Of a stretch of DNA of 64,000 nt, positions 16,684-24,668 are shown in pieces (position 1 is the first letter of the stretch; each line of letters opens with the position of its first letter). A model generated the notes under the pieces. That model did not search any database and was not told where the DNA came from. It worked only from the letters and a program-made list of their open reading frames with translations. Both the position numbers and the translations under genes were made by a program. The stretch comes from Sphingomonas hominis (GTDB lineage Bacteria; Pseudomonadota; Alphaproteobacteria; Sphingomonadales; Sphingomonadaceae). Where the stretch lies: contig NZ_JABULH010000003.1 in assembly GCF_013328205.1 (NCBI RefSeq), forward strand, positions 62,001 to 126,000, in the 5' to 3' direction.

Positions 16684-17808
16684 ATGACAACACTCACTCT
16701 CGTCCGTTCGCTCGCTCGCCACCTGCTCGCGGCCGCGCTGACGTTGGCCGCGCTCGCAGCACCCGCGCAGGCCGACCGCATCAAGGACCTGGGCGGGTTT
16801 CAGGGCATCCGCTCGAACCAGCTGACCGGCTATGGCATCGTCGTCGGGCTGCCCGGCACCGGCGACGACAATCTCGAATATACCGTGCAATCGGTAAAGG
16901 CGGTCGCGTCGCGTTTCGGGCTGCAACTGCCCGCCGGCGTCAATCCGGGGCTGAAGAACGCCGCGGTGGTGATGATCACCGCCGATCTGCCCGCCTTTGC
17001 CAAGCCGGGGCAACGGATCGACATCACCGTCGCCTCGATGGGCAAGGCCAAGTCGTTGCGCGGCGGCAGCCTGGTGCTCGCACCGCTGCTGGGGGCCGAC
17101 GGGCAAATCTACGCCATGGCGCAGGGCAATCTCGCGGTCGGCGGGCTGGGCGCAGAGGGCAAGGACGGATCGCAGATCGTCGTCAACGTGCCCTCGACCG
17201 GGCGCATCCCCGAAGGGGCAACGGTGGAGCGCGCGGTCGCGACCGGGTTCGCCGACACGCCGTTCATCACCTACAATCTCGCCCGTGCCGATTTCACCAC
17301 CGCGCAGAACGTCGCCGCGGCGATCAACCGGCGGCTGGGCTTCGGCACCGCGCAGGCGGTGGACGCTGTCTCGGTCGCGGTGCGCGCACCCGTCGGCGCC
17401 GATATTCGCGCCGGGCTGATGAGTCAGATCGAGAACCTCGACGTGACCAGCGCCGAGCCGCCCGCGAAGGTGATCGTGAATGCGCGCACCGGCACCGTGG
17501 TCATCAACTCCGCGGTGCGCGTCGGTGCGGCGGCCGTCACCCACGGCAAGCTGACCGTCCGCATCGACGAGAACCAGCGGATCAGCCAGCCCGCGCCGTT
17601 CAGCCAGGGCCAGACCGCGCTGGAGCGCAAGTCGGGCGTCGCGGTCGAGGAAGAGCGCAAGCCGATGTTCCTGCTCAACCCCGGCCCGAAGCTCGCCGAC
17701 GTGGTGAAGGCGGTGAACGCGATCGGCGCGAGCCCGGCCGACCTCGTCGCGATCCTGGAAGCGTTGAAGGAAGCCGGTGCGCTCAAGGCGGAGTTGATCG
17801 TCCTGTGA
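16684..17808 (+). CDS. flgI: FlgI, flagellar P-ring protein
   Basis: A protein of about 374 residues with a cleavable signal peptide ending in LAAPAQADRIKDLGGF. Diagnostic blocks are RSNQLTGYGIVVGLPGTGDD, AGVNPGLKNAAVVMITADLP and ARTGTVVINSAVRVGAAAVT. FlgI builds the periplasmic P ring around the rod with help from FlgA. The ATG at 16684 gives a normal signal peptide; an ATG at 16660 would add eight residues but lacks a clear ribosome-binding site. It overlaps flgJ (GTGA). Confidence 0.95.
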   Translation: MTTLTLVRSLARHLLAAALTLAALAAPAQADRIKDLGGFQGIRSNQLTGYGIVVGLPGTGDDNLEYTVQSVKAVASRFGLQLPAGVNPGLKNAAVVMITADLPAFAKPGQRIDITVASMGKAKSLRGGSLVLAPLLGADGQIYAMAQGNLAVGGLGAEGKDGSQIVVNVPSTGRIPEGATVERAVATGFADTPFITYNLARADFTTAQNVAAAINRRLGFGTAQAVDAVSVAVRAPVGADIRAGLMSQIENLDVTSAEPPAKVIVNARTGTVVINSAVRVGAAAVTHGKLTVRIDENQRISQPAPFSQGQTALERKSGVAVEEERKPMFLLNPGPKLADVVKAVNAIGASPADLVAILEALKEAGALKAELIVL

Positions 17809-18146
17809 CCGACACCCCCAACATCGCGGGCGCGACCGCGTCGCTCACGCCGACCACTGCAACCGGCACGTTCGCGCGCGCGAACACGAAGGAGAACCTG
17901 GCCAAGGCGGGGCAGCAGTTCGAATCGGTGTTCACCGGCATGATGCTGAAATCGATGCGTCAGGCGAAACTCGCCGACCCGTTGTTCGACAGCAAGGCGC
18001 TCGACACCTTCCGCGACATGCAGGACCAGAAAACGGTGCAGGCGATGGCGGAGCACACGCCACTCGGCATCGGCAAGGCGATGACCGAGTTCCTCGGGCG
18101 CGCGCAACCGAATCTTAACGGGGGCGGTGGCACGCTGCCCGAATGA
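17805..18146 (+). CDS. flgJ: FlgJ rod-binding domain protein (no muramidase domain)
   Basis: A 113-residue protein holding only the N-terminal rod-scaffold domain of FlgJ: AGQQFESVFTGMMLKSMRQA, then DTFRDMQDQKTVQAMAE. Enterobacterial FlgJ is about 300 residues and carries a C-terminal peptidoglycan hydrolase; that half is absent here. A separate SLT-type enzyme lies in the flagellar locus at 8028-8894. The start is GTG overlapping the flgI stop. It overlaps flgK by 4 nt. Confidence 0.9.
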   Translation: MTDTPNIAGATASLTPTTATGTFARANTKENLAKAGQQFESVFTGMMLKSMRQAKLADPLFDSKALDTFRDMQDQKTVQAMAEHTPLGIGKAMTEFLGRAQPNLNGGGGTLPE

Positions 18147-19477
18147 GTGATCTGCTCTCCATCGGTGCCAGCGGCGTTCGCGCGTTTCAGGGTGCGCTGA
18201 CGACGACGTCGGAGAACATCGCCAATTCGGGCGTCGCGGGTTACTCGCGTCGCACCGCGGCGATGGCCGAAGTGTCGAGCGCCGGCATCAAGGGGATCAA
18301 CGGCTACGGCGTGACCGTTACGGGCACGCAGCGCGCGGGTGACGCGATCAAGTCCGCCGCGGTGCGCAGCGCCGGCGCCGATCTGTCGCGCACTCAGGCG
18401 GGCTCGGTCTGGCTCGACCGCATCCAGACCGCGCTGACCGGCGCCGACGTGTCGGGCCGGCTCACCAGTTTCTACACCTCGGCCACCGCGCTCGCCGCCG
18501 ACCCGGCGTCGGGCGCGCAGCGCAGCGTGATGCTGGAGAATGCCGGCAGCGTCGCCGCCGGCTTCGCCGCGACCGGCAGCGCATTGACCCAGGTCATGGC
18601 CGATCTCGACCAGACCGCCGACAGCGACGCGGCGACCTTGTCGACGCTCGCGCAGTCGCTCGCCAAGGTCAACGACGGGCTCGGCAAGGCGAGTGCGGGC
18701 AGTGCGGGCGCGGCGAGCCTCGCCGACCAGCGCGACCTGATCCTCGAACAGATGAGCGGGCTGTCCGACGTGACCGCGTCGTTCGACGCCGCGGGCCGCG
18801 CGACCGTGAAGCTCGGCGGCGACACCGGTCCGACGTTAGTGTCGGGCGGCAGTGCCGGCACCATCTCCTACGCGCGCAGCGCGCAGGGCAACGTCACCTT
18901 TACGCTCACGCGCGGCAAGGACGCCGCGACCTTCCAGCCGAGCGGCGGCTCGCTCGCCGGCATCGCCGACGCGGCGCAGCGGATTGTCGACACGCGCGGG
19001 CTCGTCGCCGACACCGCGCGCGACTTCGCCGACAGCGTCAACGCGGTTCAGGCCAGCGGGCGCGACCTGTCCAACAATGCCGGTGCCGCGTTCTTCGCCT
19101 ATGACAAGGCCGATCCGACCAAGCTCTCGGTCGCGCTGACCGACCCGGCGAAGATCGCCGCGGCCTCGGTCGGTGGTGGCACGCGCGACGGCAGCAATCT
19201 GGCAGCCCTGCAAGCGACACGCGCCAGCGGCGGGTTCGAGCGCGGCATCACCGGCCTCGTCGCCGGCAACGCCGCGGCGATCGCCAGCCGCAAGGTCGTC
19301 GGCGACGCGCAGAGCGCAATCCTGAACGGCACCACCGCCGCGCGCGACGCCGCCAGCGCGGTCAACTTGGACGACGAGGCGGTGCAACTGCTCCGTTTCC
19401 AACAGGCGTATCAGGCGTCGAGCCGCGTCATCTCGATCGCCAAGGACGTGTTCCAATCGCTGATGGAGATCCGCTGA
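18143..19477 (+). CDS. flgK: FlgK, hook-filament junction protein 1
   Basis: A 444-residue junction protein. N-terminal: GVRAFQGALTTTSENIANSG and VAGYSRRTA; C-terminal: SAVNLDDEAVQLLRFQQAYQ then ASSRVISIAKDVFQSLMEI. These are the paired helices that form the axial coiled coil. FlgK adapts the hook to FlgL and the filament and uses the FlgN chaperone. It is shorter than enterobacterial FlgK (about 550), with a smaller middle domain. Confidence 0.95.
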   Translation: MSDLLSIGASGVRAFQGALTTTSENIANSGVAGYSRRTAAMAEVSSAGIKGINGYGVTVTGTQRAGDAIKSAAVRSAGADLSRTQAGSVWLDRIQTALTGADVSGRLTSFYTSATALAADPASGAQRSVMLENAGSVAAGFAATGSALTQVMADLDQTADSDAATLSTLAQSLAKVNDGLGKASAGSAGAASLADQRDLILEQMSGLSDVTASFDAAGRATVKLGGDTGPTLVSGGSAGTISYARSAQGNVTFTLTRGKDAATFQPSGGSLAGIADAAQRIVDTRGLVADTARDFADSVNAVQASGRDLSNNAGAAFFAYDKADPTKLSVALTDPAKIAAASVGGGTRDGSNLAALQATRASGGFERGITGLVAGNAAAIASRKVVGDAQSAILNGTTAARDAASAVNLDDEAVQLLRFQQAYQASSRVISIAKDVFQSLMEIR

Positions 19478-20406
19478 TGTCGGTAAGCCTCTCCGCCGGC
19501 GGCTTCTACGGCCGCTCCGCGTCGGCGATGAACGCGCTGACCCAGCGTGCCGAGGTGCTCCAGACACAGGTATCGACCGGCAAGAGGCTTCAGGCACCCT
19601 CCGACGACTCGGTCGCCTATCAGCGCTTGCAAGGTCTGCGCACCGCGGGTGCCAACGATGCCGCGTTCGGCGCCAACGTGAAGATCGCGCAGAGCGTGCT
19701 CGCGCAGGCCGATTCGACGCTCGGCTCGATCGGCGACCAGTTGCAGAAAGCGAACGAGCTCGCGGTGCAGGCCGGCAACGGCACGCTGTCCGCCGATGCG
19801 AAGAAAGCGATCGCGACGCAGTTGAAGGACGTGCTCTCCAGCATCGTCGGCCTCGCCAACGCCAAGGACGCGCGCGGCGCACCGTTGTTCGGCGGCTCGG
19901 AGGTGCTGTCAGCGGGGCAGGCGGAAACGCCGGCGGTGACGCAGCTCGCATCCGGCGCGCTCGCCTTCGCCGCGGGGCAGCCCACCGCGATCCCGATCGG
20001 CGACGGGCAGAGCGTCCAGCCGAGCGTCGCCGCCAGCGACGTGCTCAAGCTCAAGGGCGCGGACGGCAAGGCCGGGCGCGACCTGGGCGAAGTGCTGACC
20101 GCGATGGTCGCGACGCTGGAGGCCGGTGGCACGCCCTCCAAAGACGACACCGCCGACCTGTCGGCAATCGCCGCGCAGAACACGCAGGCGCAGGCCTCGG
20201 TCGGCGCACGCGCGGTCCGCGTCGATTTGCAGGCAGCCTATTTTACGCAGGTGTCGACCGACCGCGAGGCGGCGCGTTCCGAGATGGAGGACGTCGACGT
20301 CACCACCGCGATCACCGAATTGCAGAAGACGATGACGATCCTGTCGGCGACGCAGGCGAGCTTCTCCAAGCTCTCCTCGCTGTCGCTGTTCGATTATATT
20401 CGCTGA
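19477..20406 (+). CDS. flgL: FlgL, hook-filament junction protein 3
   Basis: A 309-residue flagellin-like protein. It shows QTQVSTGKRLQAPSDDSVAY near the N-terminus and EDVDVTTAITELQKTMTILS at the C-terminus, both typical of FlgL. It ends the flgB-flgL operon; its start overlaps the flgK stop. A short gap of 95 nt with a likely FliA promoter separates it from motA. Confidence 0.94.
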   Translation: MSVSLSAGGFYGRSASAMNALTQRAEVLQTQVSTGKRLQAPSDDSVAYQRLQGLRTAGANDAAFGANVKIAQSVLAQADSTLGSIGDQLQKANELAVQAGNGTLSADAKKAIATQLKDVLSSIVGLANAKDARGAPLFGGSEVLSAGQAETPAVTQLASGALAFAAGQPTAIPIGDGQSVQPSVAASDVLKLKGADGKAGRDLGEVLTAMVATLEAGGTPSKDDTADLSAIAAQNTQAQASVGARAVRVDLQAAYFTQVSTDREAARSEMEDVDVTTAITELQKTMTILSATQASFSKLSSLSLFDYIR

Positions 20407-20441
20407 TCGCGTCCGCGCACTGGCGCGAAATCGCGCGCGCT

Positions 20442-20468
20442 TAACCACTTCGCTACCACCGCCCGGTT
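20442..20468 (+). promoter_or_regulatory. Candidate FliA promoter of motA-motB
   Basis: TAAC is separated by 15 nt from GCCC, one mismatch in each core box from TAAA-N15-GCCG. It lies about 35 nt before the motA ATG. The evidence is weaker than for flgM, but motAB is commonly FliA-dependent. Confidence 0.4.
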
Positions 20469-20501
20469 AACCATGCAGGCGAATAGCCCAGGGAATCGCG
20501 C

Positions 20502-21365
20502 ATGTTCGCCGGTATCGGCCTCGTTGTCCTCCTCGTCATGGTGTTCGGTGGTTTCGCAATCACCGGCGGCGCGCTCGGCCCCGTCATGGAGGCGATCCCG
20601 CACGAGATGCTCATCATCGGCGGTGCTGCCGCCGGCGCGCTCATCATCGGCAATTCCGGCAAGGAATTGAAGGCGATGGGCGGCGGGCTCGCCAAGGTGT
20701 TCAAGGGCCCGAAGTACAAAAAGCAGGATTATCTCGACGTCATCTTCCTCGTCTCGAAGCTGATGAAGATGCTGCGGATGGAAGGCCCGATCGCGCTCGA
20801 GCCGCACGTCGAGGATCCGTCCTCCTCCGCGGTGTTCGCCGAATATCCGCGGCTGCTAAAGGACCACACGCTGGTCAACCTGATCGCCGACACGCTGCGG
20901 CTCGTCGTCGTCTCGTCGGGCACGCTCGACGTCCACGCGGTCGAGGAGGTGATGGACAATGCGATCAAGACGCACCACCACGAGGTGGAGGGGCCGCATA
21001 CCACCTTGTCCAGCCTCGCCGACGCGCTGCCCGCGCTCGGCATCGTCGCCGCCGTGCTGGGCATCGTGAAGACGATGGGATCGATCGACAAGCCGCCCTC
21101 GGTGCTGGGCGGGATGATCGGCTCGGCGCTGGTCGGCACGTTCATGGGCGTGCTGCTCGCCTACGGCATCGTCTCGCCGCTCGCGGGCCGGTTGAAGCAG
21201 ATTATCGACGCCGACGCCGCAATCTATCACGTGGTCAAGCAGATCATCATCGCCTCGCTTCACGGCCACCCGCAGCCGCTGGTGATCGAGGCGGCGCGTT
21301 CGGGCATCCAGCACAAGAACCAACCCGGCTTCGCCGAAGTGTTCGACGGCCTGCGCGGCAAGTAA
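20502..21365 (+). CDS. motA: MotA, flagellar stator proton-channel subunit
   Basis: A 287-residue MotA of normal length with four membrane helices: the first at about residues 1-20 (GIGLVVLLVMVFGGFAITGG), the second around EMLIIGGAAAGALIIGN, and the third and fourth around ALGIVAAVLGIVKTMGSI and MIGSALVGTFMGVLLAYGIV. The cytoplasmic loop carries charged residues for contact with FliG. It is followed after 1 nt by motB. The upstream CAGGGA is a ribosome-binding site. Confidence 0.95.
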   Translation: MFAGIGLVVLLVMVFGGFAITGGALGPVMEAIPHEMLIIGGAAAGALIIGNSGKELKAMGGGLAKVFKGPKYKKQDYLDVIFLVSKLMKMLRMEGPIALEPHVEDPSSSAVFAEYPRLLKDHTLVNLIADTLRLVVVSSGTLDVHAVEEVMDNAIKTHHHEVEGPHTTLSSLADALPALGIVAAVLGIVKTMGSIDKPPSVLGGMIGSALVGTFMGVLLAYGIVSPLAGRLKQIIDADAAIYHVVKQIIIASLHGHPQPLVIEAARSGIQHKNQPGFAEVFDGLRGK

Positions 21366-21366
21366 G

Positions 21367-22272
21367 GTGGCGCGCGCACCCCACGGCGCGAACGTGCCGC
21401 CCAAGATCATCGTCAAGAAGATCTACATCGAGGGTCACGGCGGCCATCACGGCGGCGCGTGGAAGGTCGCCTACGCCGATTTCGTCACCGCGATGATGGC
21501 GTTCTTCCTGCTGCTGTGGCTGCTCGGCGCGACGACCGAGAAGCAGCGCAAGGGCATCGCCGATTATTTCGCCCCGACGCTGATCGACAACAAAGCGCTT
21601 GGGATAGGCGGCATGGGGCCATTCGGCGGAGAATCGATCATGTCGCAGAACAAGCTCGGACCGCAAGCGGGCCAGTCTAGTATGCAGGCGATCACGACGA
21701 TTACGCGCTCGTCTGGCGGCGAGCAAAAAGGCTTCGGCCCCAAGGGCTCGATCCGCAGCAGCCCGCGTCAGACGATGGCGGAGGACCGGAAGAACTTCGC
21801 CAAGCTGAAACGCGAGGTGATGAAGCAGATGGCGAGCAAGGCGGACATCGCGAAACTCGCCAAGCATATCCGCTTCACCATGACGCCGGATGGCATGCGG
21901 ATCGATCTGGTCGACGACGCCGATTATTCGATGTTCGCGCTCGGCACCACCGCGCTCGACCCGCGCGCGTCCGAGCTGATCGGCACGGTGGCGCGCGCGA
22001 TCGCCGCGACCGGCAACCCTATCATGATCCGCGGCCACACCGACAGCCTGCCCTACGGCGACCCGCGCGCAATGAACAACTGGATGCTGTCGTCGGGCCG
22101 GGCCGAGGCGACCAGGCGGCGTCTGGCGCTGGGCGGTATCCCTGAAAGCCGCTTCAACCGGATCGAGGGTGTCGCGGATCGCGAACCGATGATCGCGCAG
22201 GCGCCGGGCGATCCGCGCAACCGTCGCGTCGCGATTACCTTGCTCTACCGTCCGGGAACTTTCGGCGCCTGA
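21367..22272 (+). CDS. motB: MotB, flagellar stator peptidoglycan-anchoring subunit
   Basis: A 301-residue MotB starting with GTG. The single membrane helix includes VAYADFVTAMMAFFLLLWLL with the proton-binding Asp. The C-terminal OmpA-type domain is clear (MIRGHTDSLPYGDPRAMNNW, then LSSGRAEATRRRLA and DPRNRRVAITLLY). It pairs with motA immediately upstream and is distinct from the small MotB-like protein at 10140-10676. Confidence 0.95.
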   Translation: MARAPHGANVPPKIIVKKIYIEGHGGHHGGAWKVAYADFVTAMMAFFLLLWLLGATTEKQRKGIADYFAPTLIDNKALGIGGMGPFGGESIMSQNKLGPQAGQSSMQAITTITRSSGGEQKGFGPKGSIRSSPRQTMAEDRKNFAKLKREVMKQMASKADIAKLAKHIRFTMTPDGMRIDLVDDADYSMFALGTTALDPRASELIGTVARAIAATGNPIMIRGHTDSLPYGDPRAMNNWMLSSGRAEATRRRLALGGIPESRFNRIEGVADREPMIAQAPGDPRNRRVAITLLYRPGTFGA

Positions 22273-22526
22273 ACTGGCGCGGCGCGCCATCGACGGATCG
22301 GTGATTGTCGTTCGTCTGCGATACATTGTGCTTAGATTGCGATAGATTTAGCAGAAACCGCCTTCCTGATGCCACGTCACGCGTAAAACGATTCGCAGAG
22401 CGTCTCGCGATAGGTTATGCGAGGGGCAAGGCGCTTGTTCGATCGCGCCCCGAGAGCCACGTTCGCCGTCCTGCACGTGGGTTTCGCAATGGATGCGACG
22501 GGCGGACCGGGAAGTTGAACAGGGTT

Positions 22527-23360
22527 ATGGGTTACGACAAGGGCGGCCGCGGTGCACGCGGTGGGCGTGGACGCGACAAGCGCGACGATTTCGGTGGCGG
22601 TGGCGGTGATTTCGGCGGCGGCTTCGGCGGCGGCGGTTTTGACAGCGACCGCGGCGGCTTCGGCGGCGGCGGCTTTGGCGGTGGTAGCGGCGGCTTCGGC
22701 GGCGGCAACCGTGGCGGCTTCGGCGGCGGTGGCTTCGGCGGCGGCGGCGGTGGTGGCTTCCGCGGCGGCGGTGGCGGCTTCGGTGGTGGCGGCGGCGGCG
22801 GTGGCCGCGGCATGCCCCCGCAGGTCGTCGGCGAGGGCACCGGCGTGGTCAAGTTCTTCAACGCGCAGAAGGGCTTCGGCTTCGTCGTCCGTGATGACGG
22901 CGGCGAGGACGTGTTCGTGCACATCTCGGCGGTCGAGCAGGCCGGCCTCTCGGGTCTGGCAGAGGGTCAGCCGCTCGGCTTCACCCTGGTCGACCGCGGC
23001 GGCCGCATCTCGGCGACCGACCTCAAGATCGACGGCGAGCCGATGCCCGTCACCGACCGCGCACCCCCGCGCGACGGCGGCTTCGGTGGCGCACCGGGTG
23101 GCCCGCGCGGCGGCGCCGGTGGCGCTCCGCAGCGCTCGCTGACCGGTGAGAAGGCGACCGGCACGGTCAAGTTCTTCAACGCGATGAAGGGCTTCGGCTT
23201 CATTCAGCGCGACGACGGCCAGCCCGACGCGTTCGTGCACATCTCGGCCGTCGAGCGTGCCGGCATGCCGACGCTCAACGAGGGCGACCGTCTCAGCTTC
23301 GAGATCGAGGTCGATCGTCGCGGCAAGTACGCAGCGGTGAACCTCGCTTCGGGCAGCTGA
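22527..23360 (+). CDS. Cold-shock protein with Gly/Phe-rich N-terminus and two cold-shock domains
   Basis: A 277-residue RNA/ssDNA-binding protein. Residues 1-95 are low-complexity: Gly-Gly-Phe repeats with scattered Arg (GGNRGGFGGGGFGGG style). Cold-shock domain 1 is at about 104-168 (GVVKFFNAQKGFGFVVRDD, DVFVHISAVE) and domain 2 at 209-274 (GTVKFFNAMKGFGFIQRDD, DAFVHISAVE), joined by a second Gly/Pro linker. The start at 22527 gives the natural MGYDKGGRGARGG N-terminus; the open frame runs upstream to 22305 but those residues look non-coding. A 250-nt leader precedes it, which may hold a cold-responsive structure. A strong terminator follows. A second, partial cold-shock gene lies at the right edge of the window. 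Confidence 0.9.
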   Translation: MGYDKGGRGARGGRGRDKRDDFGGGGGDFGGGFGGGGFDSDRGGFGGGGFGGGSGGFGGGNRGGFGGGGFGGGGGGGFRGGGGGFGGGGGGGGRGMPPQVVGEGTGVVKFFNAQKGFGFVVRDDGGEDVFVHISAVEQAGLSGLAEGQPLGFTLVDRGGRISATDLKIDGEPMPVTDRAPPRDGGFGGAPGGPRGGAGGAPQRSLTGEKATGTVKFFNAMKGFGFIQRDDGQPDAFVHISAVERAGMPTLNEGDRLSFEIEVDRRGKYAAVNLASGS

Positions 23361-23383
23361 TCGCCTGAAATGATCGGTTGAGC

Positions 23384-23424
23384 AACGGCCCGTCCGGCGT
23401 CATGCCGGGCGGGCCGTTCTCGTT
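23384..23424 (+). terminator. Rho-independent terminator of the cold-shock gene
   Basis: A 15-bp stem (AACGGCCCGTCCGGC with GCCGGGCGGGCCGTT, one T-G pair) with a 5-nt loop is followed by CTCGTT. It lies 24 nt after the stop codon. Confidence 0.85.
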
Positions 23425-23505
23425 CATGCGCCGGCAAAGCGTGAACGCCAACGGCATGGGCAGATACCAGGCGCCAAATCTACATGGCCCAGAGGAGTGC
23501 GCGGC

Positions 23506-24342
23506 ATGACATTGCGTTGGTTGGTCGTTCCCACGGTCGCGCTTGCCGCAACCGGTGCCGCGCTGACGTTGCGTGCGCCCGACCGTGACACACCCGCGCA
23601 GGCGACCGCGGCTCCGGCAGCACCCGCATCGCTGGCTCCAGCCGAGCCGCCGCTGCTCGCCGCGCGTGTCGTTGCCCGCTACCCGCACGACGCGCAGGCC
23701 TTTACCGAGGGGCTCGTCTGGCACGACGGCGCGATGTACGAGAGCGTCGGATTGGAAGGGCGCTCCGACGTCCGCCGCGTCGATCTCGCCAGCGGCAAGG
23801 TAACGCAGCGCGGCATGATCCCGCCCGCGCAGTTCGGTGAAGGGCTAGCCGCCTACAAGGACCGGCTGGTCAGCCTGACGTGGCATGACGGGGTCGCGCA
23901 CCTGTGGTCGGCGCGCACGCTCAAGGCGCTCGGCACTGCACGCTACATTGGCGAGGGCTGGGGGTTGACCAGCAACGGGCGTTCGCTGATCCGCTCCGAT
24001 GGCTCGGCGACGCTCACGTTCCACGATCCCGTGACGCTCGCCGAGCAGCGCCGCCTGACCGTCACGTTGCGCGGTCGTGCGGTGACGCAGCTCAACGAGC
24101 TCGAATGGGTCGACGGGCAATTGCTCGCCAACGTCTGGCACACCCCCTTCCTGCTGCGGATCGATCCCGCAAGCGGGGGCGTCACGGCCATCATCGACCT
24201 GCGCCCGCTCGTCGCCGAAGTGGCCGCGACCGACCCGGAGGCGGTCGCCAACGGTATCGCCTGGGACCGGGCCAAGCGCCGGCTGTTCGTGACGGGCAAG
24301 CTGTGGCCGACGCTGTTCGAGATCGCGCTGCCGACGAAATAA
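23506..24342 (+). CDS. Glutaminyl-peptide cyclotransferase (glutamine cyclase), exported
   Basis: A protein of about 278 residues with an N-terminal signal sequence (TLRWLVVPTVALAATGAALT) and a beta-propeller of the bacterial/plant glutamine cyclotransferase family. Typical blocks: YPHDAQAFTEGLVWHDGAMY, ESVGLEGRSDVRRVDLASGK, GEGWGLTSNGRSLI and NELEWVDGQLLANVWHT. The enzyme turns N-terminal Gln of peptides into pyroglutamate. The ATG at 23506 has AGAGGAG about 9 nt upstream; a GTG at 23497 lies inside that site. It stands alone; the REP-like hairpin follows. Confidence 0.9.
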   Translation: MTLRWLVVPTVALAATGAALTLRAPDRDTPAQATAAPAAPASLAPAEPPLLAARVVARYPHDAQAFTEGLVWHDGAMYESVGLEGRSDVRRVDLASGKVTQRGMIPPAQFGEGLAAYKDRLVSLTWHDGVAHLWSARTLKALGTARYIGEGWGLTSNGRSLIRSDGSATLTFHDPVTLAEQRRLTVTLRGRAVTQLNELEWVDGQLLANVWHTPFLLRIDPASGGVTAIIDLRPLVAEVAATDPEAVANGIAWDRAKRRLFVTGKLWPTLFEIALPTK

Positions 24343-24369
24343 AGCGGCTTCCGCCCGATTTTGCTCACC

Positions 24370-24452
24370 GTCATCCCGGACTTGATCCGGGATCCCGCTG
24401 CCTTTTGCTGCCTTTCCCAGAAAGCAGGACCCCGGATCAGGTTCGGGGTGAC
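24370..24452. repeat. Pair of inverted REP-like repeats
   Basis: Two copies of the element seen at 5124-5157 face each other: the left arm begins GTCATCCCGGACTTGATCC, and the reverse complement of the right arm begins GTCACCCCGAACCTGATCC. Together they could form one long hairpin of about 80 nt. The site lies between the 3' ends of the convergent glutaminyl cyclase and M1 peptidase genes, a normal place for REP pairs. The rest of the gap to 24668 shows nothing recognisable. Confidence 0.75.
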
Positions 24453-24668
24453 AAAGCAACGTGCACCAAGCAGACCGGACAACGCTCTAGACGTCCACTC
24501 ACGCGGTGCGCCTCCATCGCTCATCGCGTCATCGTGGAAGCGAGGCGCACAGGTGGCGCATCGTCACCTGCCGCTGCACGACCCACGCAGTGCGTCGTGT
24601 ACCTCCGCCGATTAGCAACCAACGACCGCAAGAGCCCGCGTGTCGGACGCGAAAGGCGGGCGGGCGTG

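Noticed and set aside
22305-22526. An upstream extension of the cold-shock protein
   Set aside because: The 74 extra residues lack the Gly-rich pattern and the next ATG at 22527 begins the characteristic N-terminus; the stretch is better read as a leader.
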